A stretch of 39,446 nt of DNA from Pseudomonadota bacterium (GTDB lineage: Bacteria > Pseudomonadota > Gammaproteobacteria > Burkholderiales > Burkholderiaceae_C), in the NCBI GenBank assembly GCA_018241265.1, contig JAFEEF010000022.1, forward strand, positions 28,273-67,718. Direction: 5' to 3'. Below, in pieces: positions 18,385 to 25,858 of this stretch. The notes under the pieces were generated by a model. It saw nothing but the letters and a program-made list of their open reading frames with translations, was not told the origin of the DNA and ran no database searches. A program made the translations under genes and the position numbers. Numbering within the stretch: the first letter of the stretch is position 1; every line of letters starts with the position of its first letter.

Positions 18385-19137
18385 TCAAACCATCAAGAGC
18401 CCGCCGTTCACGTCGATGCACGCGCCGGTCACGTAGGCCGAATCGCCGGAGGCGAGGAACGCCACCACACCCGCCACTTCCTCGGGCCGGCCGAGGCGCC
18501 GCATCGGTATGCGGCTCTCGACGCTGTCGATCTGGCCCGCATCGAGCGGGCCGCGCACCATCACCGTATCGGTCGGTCCGGGGCAGACCGCGTTGACGCG
18601 GATGCCGTGCGCCGCCACCTCGCGCGCCACGTGGCGCGTCAGGCCGATCACGCCGGCCTTCGACGCGGTGTAGTCGGCGCTGCCTATCGTGCTGGTGCTG
18701 CGCCCGGCGAGCGATGCGAGGTTGATGATCTGGCCGGCACGCTTCGGCAGCATGACCTTGAGCACTTCCTTCGTGCAGAGGAAGACACTCTTCAGGTTGA
18801 CCGTCAACGTGCGGTCCCATTCCTCTTCGGCGATGTCGAGGATCGAAGGCCGCAGCCGCGCGAAGCCGGCGTTGTTGACGAGGATGTCGACGCCCGCGTA
18901 GCGCGCCTGGGCCGCCTCGACGAGCGCCTGCACGTCGCGCGCCTGCGTGATGTCGCCGGCGACCGCGAGCGCGCTGCCGCCGGCCGCCTCGACCGCGTGC
19001 GCGGCACCTTCGGCCGCCGCGCGGTCGATGTCGGCCACGACGATGCGCGCGCCGCGCGATGCGAGCTTCAGCGCGATGGCGCGCCCCAGCCCGCCGCCGC
19101 CGCCGGTCACGATCGCGACCTTGCCTTCGAGTTCCAT
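18385..19137 (-). CDS. SDR-family NAD(P)-dependent dehydrogenase
   Basis: 250 residues, classical short-chain dehydrogenase: TGGGGGLG cofactor motif (11-18), ADID after the second strand (acidic residue favouring NAD), NNAG (88-91), catalytic Ser142, Tyr156, Lys160, and PGPTDT after strand 6. It resembles FabG/3-oxoacyl or sugar/aryl-alcohol dehydrogenases, without residues that fix the substrate. The second ATG (19137) is chosen because GGGAG lies 6 bases upstream; the first ATG directly abuts it. The gene sits between the two binding-protein genes. In the pathway it could oxidise an alcohol to the ketone that the carboxylase uses; this is inference. Confidence 0.9.
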   Translation of the reverse strand: MELEGKVAIVTGGGGGLGRAIALKLASRGARIVVADIDRAAAEGAAHAVEAAGGSALAVAGDITQARDVQALVEAAQARYAGVDILVNNAGFARLRPSILDIAEEEWDRTLTVNLKSVFLCTKEVLKVMLPKRAGQIINLASLAGRSTSTIGSADYTASKAGVIGLTRHVAREVAAHGIRVNAVCPGPTDTVMVRGPLDAGQIDSVESRIPMRRLGRPEEVAGVVAFLASGDSAYVTGACIDVNGGLLMV

Positions 19138-19168
19138 GCGCATCTCCCGTGGGCTTCGAGGGTCGACG

Positions 19169-20392
19169 TCAGCCCGCCAGATCGGACGGCTCCGGCCACG
19201 GCTGCGGCGGGTCCTCGGGCGTGCGGTAGGCCGGATACGGCGCCTTGCCGACCGTGCCCTTCCAGCCGGCCGGCAGCCACGGCGGCTCGGTCGGCACCTT
19301 CCAGCCGAGCTTGGCGTAGGTGTTGGCGAGAAAGCGCGGGTCGAACGCCGCGACCAGTTCGGCCTTCGGCAGCGCGCGCTGGATGCGGCCGGTGTCGGCC
19401 AGCCACCTCGTGACCTGCTCGTCCTCGGTGGCCCAGAACTCGGGGAACGCGTAGGTCATCGTCGGCTTGTACCTCACCGCGGCGTTGATCAGCACGTTCA
19501 TCTCGGTGTCGCCGAAGAAGCGGAACGCCTCCTGCTGCTTCAGCAGCGCGCGGGCGCGCGTCGGGTCGTGCCGGGTGTACAGCAGGCCTTCGATGTACAT
19601 GTCGGCAAGCGCCTGCGCGACGTCGGGCGCGTTGGCGATGATCTCCTCCGACAGCGCCATCACGCCGTGAACGAAGTTGTACGGGTAGGCGGTGTCGACG
19701 ATGCGCGCGTTCTTGCGGCTCTCGGCCATCAGGGTCACGAACGGGTCCCACTGCACGACGCCGTCCAGACCTTCGGGCATCAGCAGCATGTCGGCGGGCG
19801 CGAGCGTCTTCAGCACGACGTCGGCCGGCTTGATGTTGCGGGCGCGCAGCGCGGACTGCAGGTAGAACTCCGACACCGAGCCGGCGACGAGCCCGATCGT
19901 CGGCTTGTGGCCGAGCTTCGTGAAGTCGTCGATCGTCTTGACCGGCGAGTCGAGCGGCACGAGCAACGCGGTCCGCAGGTTGATCGCGCCGTTGCCGATC
20001 ACTTTCATCGGCGCCTTGCTGCGCAGCAGGTACGAGACGAACGGGAAGCTGCCGTAGATGTTGGCCTGCAGGTTGCCGGCCACCGCCGCCTCGTTCTGCT
20101 GCGCGCCGAACACGAAGTAAGGCGTCTCGAGGGCGAGGCCGCGCGCCTCGGCGAGCTTCAGCGGGCCCCACAGCGGCACCGACGCGTAGTAGGCCTGGAT
20201 GCCCATGCGCAGCGGCCACCAGCCCTTGCCCTTGAGCCACTCGACGGACTTCGCGCCGATCTGCTCGTAGGGTTGCGGCCAGCCCCATTCGCTGGTCTTC
20301 GCGGGCACGGCAGCGGCGGCGAAGCGCGGCGTGCCGAACGCAGCCGCGCAAGCCGCAAGACCACCGACCCGGATCACGTCGCGTCGCTTCAT
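19169..20392 (-). CDS. ABC transporter substrate-binding protein 2 (NitT/TauT type)
   Basis: 407 residues with the Tat-like N-terminus MKRRDVIRVGG and an Ala-rich h-region (cleavage near FAAAA). Paralogue of the product of 17090-18361 (shared WGWPQPYEQ, GWWPLRMG, LMPEGLDGVVQW, LGWKVP, PPWLPAGW). AAGGAGACGAC precedes ATG 20392. The two proteins share one permease and one ATPase. Differences in the pocket region (ALLVPLDSPVKTIDD against ATLVPPNSPLKSLAD) suggest related but different ligands. Located directly after BKACE 1, 60 bases apart. Confidence 0.9.
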   Translation of the reverse strand: MKRRDVIRVGGLAACAAAFGTPRFAAAAVPAKTSEWGWPQPYEQIGAKSVEWLKGKGWWPLRMGIQAYYASVPLWGPLKLAEARGLALETPYFVFGAQQNEAAVAGNLQANIYGSFPFVSYLLRSKAPMKVIGNGAINLRTALLVPLDSPVKTIDDFTKLGHKPTIGLVAGSVSEFYLQSALRARNIKPADVVLKTLAPADMLLMPEGLDGVVQWDPFVTLMAESRKNARIVDTAYPYNFVHGVMALSEEIIANAPDVAQALADMYIEGLLYTRHDPTRARALLKQQEAFRFFGDTEMNVLINAAVRYKPTMTYAFPEFWATEDEQVTRWLADTGRIQRALPKAELVAAFDPRFLANTYAKLGWKVPTEPPWLPAGWKGTVGKAPYPAYRTPEDPPQPWPEPSDLAG

Positions 20393-20452
20393 GTCGTCTC
20401 CTTGGTTCATCCGTGCCGCGGCGCCGTCATGGCAGCGCCGTTCGGCGGGCCG

Positions 20453-21388
20453 CTACGCCGCCTTCTTCTCGCGGCGCATCACCTCGGCGCGGCGGTCCCA
20501 GGCGGGCATCTCCATCATCCGGCGCGCCTCCTCGGGCGACGCGATCTCGCGGCCGAGTTCGCGCGCGAGGCGCACCGCGCGCTCGACGAACTGCACGTTG
20601 CTGACCGCGAGCACGCCGTGCGAGTAGTAGACGTTGTCCTCGAAGCCGGCGCGGATGTTGCCGCCCATCGCGAGCACCATCGTGCAGAGCGGCATCTGGT
20701 GCTTGCCGATGCAGACGACCTGCCAGCTCGAGCCTTCCGGCAGCGCGTCGACCATCGCCATCAGGTTCTGCGGCGTTGCCGGGATGCCGCCGTCGATGCC
20801 CAGCACCATGCTGAAGTGCATCGGGCCGGTGACGATGCCGAGCTGCTTCAGCTTCAGGATGTTGGCGATGTGGCTCAGGTCGTAGACCTCGAACTCGTTC
20901 TGGATGCCGCGCTCGTTGCAGCCGGTGATGAACCTGGTGTTCCAGGCCTTGGAGTTGTCGAACAGGAACTCGGTCTCGCGGTGCTGGAAGTGGAACGTGC
21001 CGGCGTTGACCGTCAGCATGTCGGGCCGCGGGTCGATGTCGAGCAGCGCCATGCGCTGGTCCTGCGTGAAGCCGTCGCCGGGGAACTTGTGGCCGCGCGT
21101 GTAGCGCACGCCGATGCCGTTGCCGACCTGCGTGATCATGCCCGGGCAGCGATCGTTGATGCCCTGCACGATCTCGTGGTAGACGCGCAGGTCGGCCGTC
21201 GTCAGGCCGTCCTTGTCGCGCGCATGGATGTGGGCGATCGACGCGCCGGCGTCGTAGCAGTCCTTCATCGCCTGCACGATCTCCTTGGGCTGCTCGGGCA
21301 GGGCCGGGTTGGCTTCCTTGCCGTGCAGGCCGCCGGTCGTCGCGATCGTGATGATGACCTTGTCGAGGCGGGTGATGTCGGGTCTCAT
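20453..21388 (-). CDS. Beta-keto acid cleavage enzyme (BKACE/DUF849) 1
   Basis: 311 residues, BKACE family: Zn-dependent enzymes that react a beta-keto acid with acetyl-CoA to give a new acyl-CoA and acetoacetate (established from Kce and family studies). The metal-binding HxH is AHIHAR (His53, His55) and the conserved Glu near the end is in AGFEDNVYY. The region RGHKFPGDGFTQDQRMAL and the segment FHFQHRETEFLFD differ clearly from BKACE 2, so substrate specificity probably differs. AAGGAGAC lies 8 bases before ATG 21388. It follows the carboxyltransferase gene by 39 bases in the same operon. Confidence 0.93.
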   Translation of the reverse strand: MRPDITRLDKVIITIATTGGLHGKEANPALPEQPKEIVQAMKDCYDAGASIAHIHARDKDGLTTADLRVYHEIVQGINDRCPGMITQVGNGIGVRYTRGHKFPGDGFTQDQRMALLDIDPRPDMLTVNAGTFHFQHRETEFLFDNSKAWNTRFITGCNERGIQNEFEVYDLSHIANILKLKQLGIVTGPMHFSMVLGIDGGIPATPQNLMAMVDALPEGSSWQVVCIGKHQMPLCTMVLAMGGNIRAGFEDNVYYSHGVLAVSNVQFVERAVRLARELGREIASPEEARRMMEMPAWDRRAEVMRREKKAA

Positions 21389-21427
21389 GGTCTTGTCTCC
21401 TTCGGTGGTGGACAGCAGTGGAGCCGC

Positions 21428-22891
21428 TCAGGCGGCCAGGGTGATCTCGGAGGCGCCCCAGCGCACGCGCGCATAGCCGGCATCCGGGCGCGAGTCGAGG
21501 AAGCGCAGCAGCTCGAGCAGCGGCGTGGTCTCGAAGCGCAGCGGCGGCGCGGGACGGCGCAGCGGCGCGAGCAGGCTCTCGTCGTAGAACGCGGCGAGCA
21601 GCAGGTCCTCGTCGTCGGCCGACGCGCCGAGGTCGGCGCGCAGCCGACCGAGCGCCGGCGCGAGCTTGGCGCCCGCGGGCTCGGTCGAGATGTCCTCGGG
21701 ACGGATGCCGGCACGCTCCAGGAACTCGTCCGACGGCTGCGCCGCGAGGCGCCCGTAGTGCCCGAGCGCGTACTTGCGCACCTCGTCGGGGATCGTCCTG
21801 TAGCGCTCGCCCTGGATCACGTTGAGCACCGACTGCGTGACGATGTACTGCGCGAACGGGCTCACGAGGATCGGGTAGCCGAGGTCCTTGCGCACCCGGG
21901 CCGCCTCCTCGAGGATCTCGGGCATGCGGTGCTCGAGCTTCATCGCCTGGAGCTGCGCGCGCAGGTTGGAGATCATCCCGCCCGGCACCTGGTGCTCGTA
22001 GAGCGCCGGGTCGTACTGCGCGATGCGGCCGCGCGGCTTGCCTTCGCGCTCGGCGAGCGCGCCGAAATAGCCGCTGACGTCGGCGAGCGCGGCGCGGTCG
22101 ATGCCGGTCTGTAGGCCGAGCGCGCGGGCGCGCGCTTCGATGTCCTCGGTCGACGGCAGCGAGGCGCCGTTGGCGAGCGGCTCGGACGCGGTGTAGCCGT
22201 AGCGGAAGCCGCTCTCGATCGCGACCTCGTAGACCTCGGGCGCGAGACCCGACTGGCAATGCGAATGCAGCTCCATCGGGATCGCGCCCGCGGCGGCCAC
22301 CAGCGCCGGGAACAGCGTGCGGCCACGCTCCGGCGTCAGGAGGCCGGTCGGGTCCTTCACCGAGATGAAGTCGACCGACATCGCGACGAGCTCGCGCACC
22401 CGCTCGACGTAGTAGGCGTCGGTGTGCACCGGCGACAGCGTGTAGGTCACCATCGCGTTGACGAGCATGCCGCAGGCACGCCCCGACCGGACCGACGATT
22501 CGATGTTGCGGTTGTCGTTGAGCGCGTCGTAGACCGTCAGCACGCGGATGCCGCGCTTGGCGAGCACCTTGGAGTTGAGCTCGACGAGGTCGTCGGGAAA
22601 GAGCTCGAACGTGTAGAGGCTCTGCCCGCGCGTCAGGCCGTCGCACGGCGTCTTGAAGCGCTCGCACAAGAGGCCGATGCGCTCCCACGGGTTCTCCTGC
22701 AGGAAGCGCACGCAGACGTCGAACACCGCGCCGCCGAGGATGTTGATGTAGGCATAGCCGACGCGATCGATCGTCGACAGCATCGGCGTCATCATCGGCG
22801 TCGTCATGCGCGTCGACCACAGGCACTGGTGGCCGTCGCGCAGCGTGACGTCGATCAGGCCGAAGCGGCCGGGTTCCAGGGCGGCGGTCAT
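21428..22891 (-). CDS. Biotin-dependent carboxyltransferase, pyruvate carboxylase/OadA type
   Basis: 487 residues. HMGL-like TIM barrel with the carboxyltransferase signatures VTLRDGHQCLWSTRM (metal-binding Asp19), GGAVFDVCVRFLQENPWERI, ISVKDPTGLL (Lys179, the carbamoyl-lysine position) and MELHSHCQSGLA (His209, His211 metal ligands), followed by a PYC/OADA-type helical domain. No biotinyl domain follows: that part is supplied by AccB. Its ATG overlaps the accC stop as ATGA, so subunits are coupled. Known relatives move CO2 between biotin and pyruvate/oxaloacetate; the Asp-Gly-His-Gln-Cys-Leu-Trp variant of the usual DAHQSLLAT differs at substrate-facing positions, so another ketone substrate is possible. 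Confidence 0.88.
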   Translation of the reverse strand: MTAALEPGRFGLIDVTLRDGHQCLWSTRMTTPMMTPMLSTIDRVGYAYINILGGAVFDVCVRFLQENPWERIGLLCERFKTPCDGLTRGQSLYTFELFPDDLVELNSKVLAKRGIRVLTVYDALNDNRNIESSVRSGRACGMLVNAMVTYTLSPVHTDAYYVERVRELVAMSVDFISVKDPTGLLTPERGRTLFPALVAAAGAIPMELHSHCQSGLAPEVYEVAIESGFRYGYTASEPLANGASLPSTEDIEARARALGLQTGIDRAALADVSGYFGALAEREGKPRGRIAQYDPALYEHQVPGGMISNLRAQLQAMKLEHRMPEILEEAARVRKDLGYPILVSPFAQYIVTQSVLNVIQGERYRTIPDEVRKYALGHYGRLAAQPSDEFLERAGIRPEDISTEPAGAKLAPALGRLRADLGASADDEDLLLAAFYDESLLAPLRRPAPPLRFETTPLLELLRFLDSRPDAGYARVRWGASEITLAA

Positions 22892-24276
22892 CGTCCCCCC
22901 TTGTCGAACGATTCGACGAAACGGGTGTGGACGTCGCCGCGCACGAACGTGTCGCTGGCCAGCAGCCGCGCGAGGAACGGCGCGGTCGTCTGGATGCCCT
23001 CGACGTGCAGTTCGCCCAGCGCGCGACGCGCCCGCGCGAGCGCTTCGGACCGGTCGCGGCCCCAGACGACGAGCTTGGCGATCAGCGAGTCGTAGTTGGG
23101 CGGTATCCGGTAGCCGGCGTAGACGTGCGTGTCGACGCGCACGCCCGGCCCGCCCGGCAGGTGCAGGTCGGCGATGACGCCGGGCGACGGCGCGAAGCCG
23201 CGCTCCGGGTCCTCGGCGTTGATGCGGCATTCGATCGCATGGCCGCGCAGCACGACGTCGCCCTGCCCGAACGGCAGCCGCTCGCCCCGCGCGATGCGGA
23301 TCTGCTCCTTGACGATGTCGATGCCGGTGACGCATTCGGTGACCGGATGCTCGACCTGCACGCGGGTGTTCATCTCCATGAAGTAGTAGCGCCCGCTCGC
23401 CGGATCGAAGATGCATTCGATCGTGCCGGCGCTGCGGTAGCCGACGTGGCGGCACAGACGCGTCGCCGCGGCGCCCATGGCGTCGCGGATGTCGGCCGGC
23501 AGGCCGGGCGACGGGCTCTCCTCGACGAGCTTCTGGTTGCGGCGCTGCGACGAGCAGTCGCGCTCGCCGAGGTGCACGACGTTCTCGCCGTCGGACAGGA
23601 TCTGGATCTCGACGTGGCGGATCTTCGTCAGGTACTTCTCGACGTACATCGCGCCGTCGCCGAAGGCGGCCTTGGCTTCGCGCGACGCGGTCTCGAACTG
23701 CGCGGCGATGTCGGACTCGCGCTCGACGACGCGCATGCCGCGGCCGCCGCCGCCGGCGACCGCCTTGAGGATCACCGGATAGCCGAGCCCGGCGGCGACG
23801 CGGCGCGCCTCGTCGGCCGAAGCGAGGCGGCCGGGCGAGCCGGGCGTGATCGGCATGCCGGCCTCGGCGGCGGCGGCCCGTGCCGACGCCTTGTCGCCCA
23901 TCGTCGCGATCGCGCTCGACGGCGGGCCGATGAAGGTCAGGTCTTCGTGCTCGCAGAGCGCGGCGAACGCGGCGTTCTCGGACAGGAAGCCGTAGCCCGG
24001 ATGCACCGCATCGGCACGCAGCATGCGCGCGGCCTGCACGATCAGCTCGCCGCGCAGGTAGCTTTCCGACGAACGCGCCGGGCCGATGCAGACGGCGCGG
24101 TCGGCCATGCGCACGGCCAGCGAGTCGCGGTCGGCTTCCGAATAGACCTGCACGGTCTCGAGTCCGAGCTCGCGACAGGCGCGCTGGATCCGCACCGCGA
24201 TCTCGCCGCGGTTGGCGATCAGCACGCTGCGTATCGGACGTGCAGCGACGGGCCGGACTTCAGGCGTCATCGTCAT
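22888..24276 (-). CDS. accC: Biotin carboxylase subunit
   Basis: 462 residues, the full length of AccC. ATP-grasp features: IANRGEIAVRI at the start, YGFLSENAAFA, the glycine loop GGGGRGM, the HVEIQIL and ERDCSSQRRNQKLVEESPSP segments, and the catalytic EMNTRVQVEHPVTE. It carboxylates biotin on the partner carrier with ATP and bicarbonate. The gene overlaps accB by 17 bases and the carboxyltransferase gene by 4 bases. Because a general fatty-acid AccC would sit with accB alone or elsewhere, this copy is more likely dedicated to the operon's carboxylase. Confidence 0.95.
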   Translation of the reverse strand: MTMTPEVRPVAARPIRSVLIANRGEIAVRIQRACRELGLETVQVYSEADRDSLAVRMADRAVCIGPARSSESYLRGELIVQAARMLRADAVHPGYGFLSENAAFAALCEHEDLTFIGPPSSAIATMGDKASARAAAAEAGMPITPGSPGRLASADEARRVAAGLGYPVILKAVAGGGGRGMRVVERESDIAAQFETASREAKAAFGDGAMYVEKYLTKIRHVEIQILSDGENVVHLGERDCSSQRRNQKLVEESPSPGLPADIRDAMGAAATRLCRHVGYRSAGTIECIFDPASGRYYFMEMNTRVQVEHPVTECVTGIDIVKEQIRIARGERLPFGQGDVVLRGHAIECRINAEDPERGFAPSPGVIADLHLPGGPGVRVDTHVYAGYRIPPNYDSLIAKLVVWGRDRSEALARARRALGELHVEGIQTTAPFLARLLASDTFVRGDVHTRFVESFDKGGR

Positions 24277-24808
24277 GCGGTCGCTCGGCGGCGATGACGA
24301 ACAGCGGCTGGCCGTACTCGACCGGTTCGGCGTCGGCGGCGAGGATCTCGACGACCACGCCGGCCGTGCCGGCCGGGATCGTGCTCATGAGCTTCATCAC
24401 CTCGACGATGCACACCGGCGTGTCGGCATCGACGCGCTTGCCGACCTCGACGAACGGCGCCGCACCCGGCTCGGGCGCACGGTAGAAGGTGCCGACCATC
24501 GGCGCGGTGACGATGGTCTGGCCGGGCAGGTGCTCGACCGCCGCGCGCGCCGCCTTGACGGGCGCTGCCGCCGCCGGCGGCGCGGACCCGGGCACGGCTG
24601 CAGCGATGGCCGGTGCAGGCGCCTGGGCCATGGGCGTCGCGACGGCCGCGGGCGCCGCCATCACGGGCATCGCCGCGCCGGGGCCGCCGCGGCGCAATTC
24701 GATTTCGAGGTCGCCCGAGCGGAGCTTGAACTCGGAGAACTGCGACGAGGACTCGATCAACTCGATGATCTGCAGGAGCTGTTGGTAGTCGAACGGTTGG
24801 GCTGCCAC
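24260..24808 (-). CDS. accB: Biotin carboxyl carrier protein
   Basis: 182 residues from GTG 24808 (GGAATTGC just upstream). N-terminal segment FDYQQLLQIIELIESSS and SEFKLRSGDLEIELRR are typical of AccB; an Ala/Pro-rich flexible linker follows (about 42-95), then the biotinyl domain with the site VEVMKLMS (Lys139) and the thumb-like APMVGTFYRAP segment also seen in AccB. First gene of the minus-strand operon: accB-accC-carboxyltransferase-BKACE and onward. The gene upstream on the other strand is BKACE 2, and the 128-base gap holds the shared promoter region. Confidence 0.93.
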   Translation of the reverse strand: MAAQPFDYQQLLQIIELIESSSQFSEFKLRSGDLEIELRRGGPGAAMPVMAAPAAVATPMAQAPAPAIAAAVPGSAPPAAAAPVKAARAAVEHLPGQTIVTAPMVGTFYRAPEPGAAPFVEVGKRVDADTPVCIVEVMKLMSTIPAGTAGVVVEILAADAEPVEYGQPLFVIAAERPHDDDA

Positions 24809-24852
24809 GCAATTCCAATCAACGAAATGCCAATGCCGATGAGTGGAAAGCA

Positions 24853-24881
24853 TTGCACAGCATCGAGCGCCGCGCAATAAT
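24853..24881 (+). promoter_or_regulatory. Sigma-70-like promoter for BKACE 2
   Basis: TTGCAC (24853-24858), 17-base spacer, AATAAT (24876-24881), in an AT-rich pocket 56 bases before the TTG start of BKACE 2. Inverted ATTGC/GCAAT (24852-24856, 24874-24878) and a further GCAATA at 24888 surround it and could be regulator sites. Confidence 0.5.
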
Positions 24882-24906
24882 GAAACGGCAATAGTTACTA
24901 ATCGAA
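24877..24906 (-). promoter_or_regulatory. Candidate promoter for the accB operon, overlapping the opposite promoter
   Basis: On the minus strand TTCGAT (24906-24901), 18-base spacer, CATTAT (24882-24877), about 70 bases before the accB GTG. Its -10 box coincides with that of the divergent BKACE 2 promoter, so the two could exclude each other or respond together to one regulator. Confidence 0.4.
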
Positions 24907-24936
24907 ATCCCCTAGCAACTTTCCCAGGAGACAGCC

Positions 24937-25779
24937 TTGTCGGATTCGCCGGCCATCATCACGGTCGCCATCACGGGCGCACTGCCGCGGAAGAAGGACA
25001 ACCCGGCCGTGCCGGTCACGCCGCAGGAGCAGATCGAGTCGACGCACGAGGCCTACGAGGCCGGCGCATCGCTGGTGCACATCCACGTGCGCAACCCGGA
25101 CGAGAGCCCGAGCTCCAACCCCGATCTGTACGGGCAGGTCCAGGAAGGCGTGCGCAAGCACTGCCCGGACATGATCGTCCAGTTCTCCACCGGCGGCCGC
25201 GGCCGGGACCAGACGGCGCGCGGCGCGATGCTGCATCTGCGGCCCGACATGGCGTCGCTCGCGACCGGCTCGGTGAACTTCCCGGCCAGCATCTACGAGA
25301 ACCCGCCCGACTTCGTCGAAGGGCTTGCGCGCTCGATGCGCGAGTTCGACATCAAGCCCGAGATCGAGGTCTTCGACCTGGCGATGCTCTACAACGCCGC
25401 CAACCTCGCGAAGAAGGGCCTGATCAACGGCCCGCTGCACGTGCAGTTCGTGCTCGGCATCGCCAACGCCTTGCCGGCGCGGCGCAGCGTGTTCGATTTC
25501 CTGCGCGCCGAACTTGCCGCGGTGCTGCCCGACGCGACCTGGGTCGCCGCCGGCACCGGCCGCTTCCAGTGGGAAGTGAACCAGTGGTGCCTCGAAGCCG
25601 GCGGCCACTGCCGCACCGGCCTCGAAGACAACGTCAAGTACGACCAGAACCGGCTCGCCGCCAGCAACGCCGAACTCGTCAAGAAGATCGCCGACGCGTG
25701 CGGCCGCTACGGGCGCCGCGTGGCCACGCCCGCCGAGGCCCGCGCCCTGCTGGGCCTGCGAACCCCGGTGACCGCGTAG
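24937..25779 (+). CDS. Beta-keto acid cleavage enzyme (BKACE/DUF849) 2
   Basis: 280 residues from a TTG start with CAGGAGAC about 6 bases upstream. BKACE family: ITVAITGA N-terminal strand, metal-binding HxH in VHIHVR (His48, His50), STGGRGRD loop, TGSVNFP, and the conserved Glu in TGLEDNVKYD. This is the more standard member of the family, close to Kce (3-keto-5-aminohexanoate cleavage) in layout. It is divergent from the accB operon across a shared promoter region and ends 79 bases from the convergent phospholipase gene. Role: probably an alternative or second thiolysis of a beta-keto acid in the same pathway. Confidence 0.92.
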   Translation: MSDSPAIITVAITGALPRKKDNPAVPVTPQEQIESTHEAYEAGASLVHIHVRNPDESPSSNPDLYGQVQEGVRKHCPDMIVQFSTGGRGRDQTARGAMLHLRPDMASLATGSVNFPASIYENPPDFVEGLARSMREFDIKPEIEVFDLAMLYNAANLAKKGLINGPLHVQFVLGIANALPARRSVFDFLRAELAAVLPDATWVAAGTGRFQWEVNQWCLEAGGHCRTGLEDNVKYDQNRLAASNAELVKKIADACGRYGRRVATPAEARALLGLRTPVTA

Positions 25780-25817
25780 GCGACGAGGCCGGCGCCGCCT
25801 CGGACCAGCATCACCCG

Positions 25818-25837
25818 TGGCGGTCGCCCGACCGCCA
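25818..25837. terminator. Convergent intergenic hairpin after BKACE 2
   Basis: Perfect 8-bp inverted repeat TGGCGGTC / GACCGCCA with loop GCCC between the convergent BKACE 2 and phospholipase genes. No T-run, so terminator function is only suggested by position. Confidence 0.45.
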
Positions 25838-25858
25838 TCAGCCCTGCCCCGAAGAGCT

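Noticed and set aside
18947-22114. Plus-strand open frame of over 1000 codons opposite SDR, binding protein and BKACE genes
   Set aside because: Complementary to well-supported genes and composed of low-complexity Arg/Gly/His/Asp runs; a shadow of third-position GC.
20427-22826. Minus-strand 799-codon frame overlapping BKACE 1 and the carboxyltransferase
   Set aside because: Wrong frame of two genes whose own frames carry all motifs and ribosome sites.
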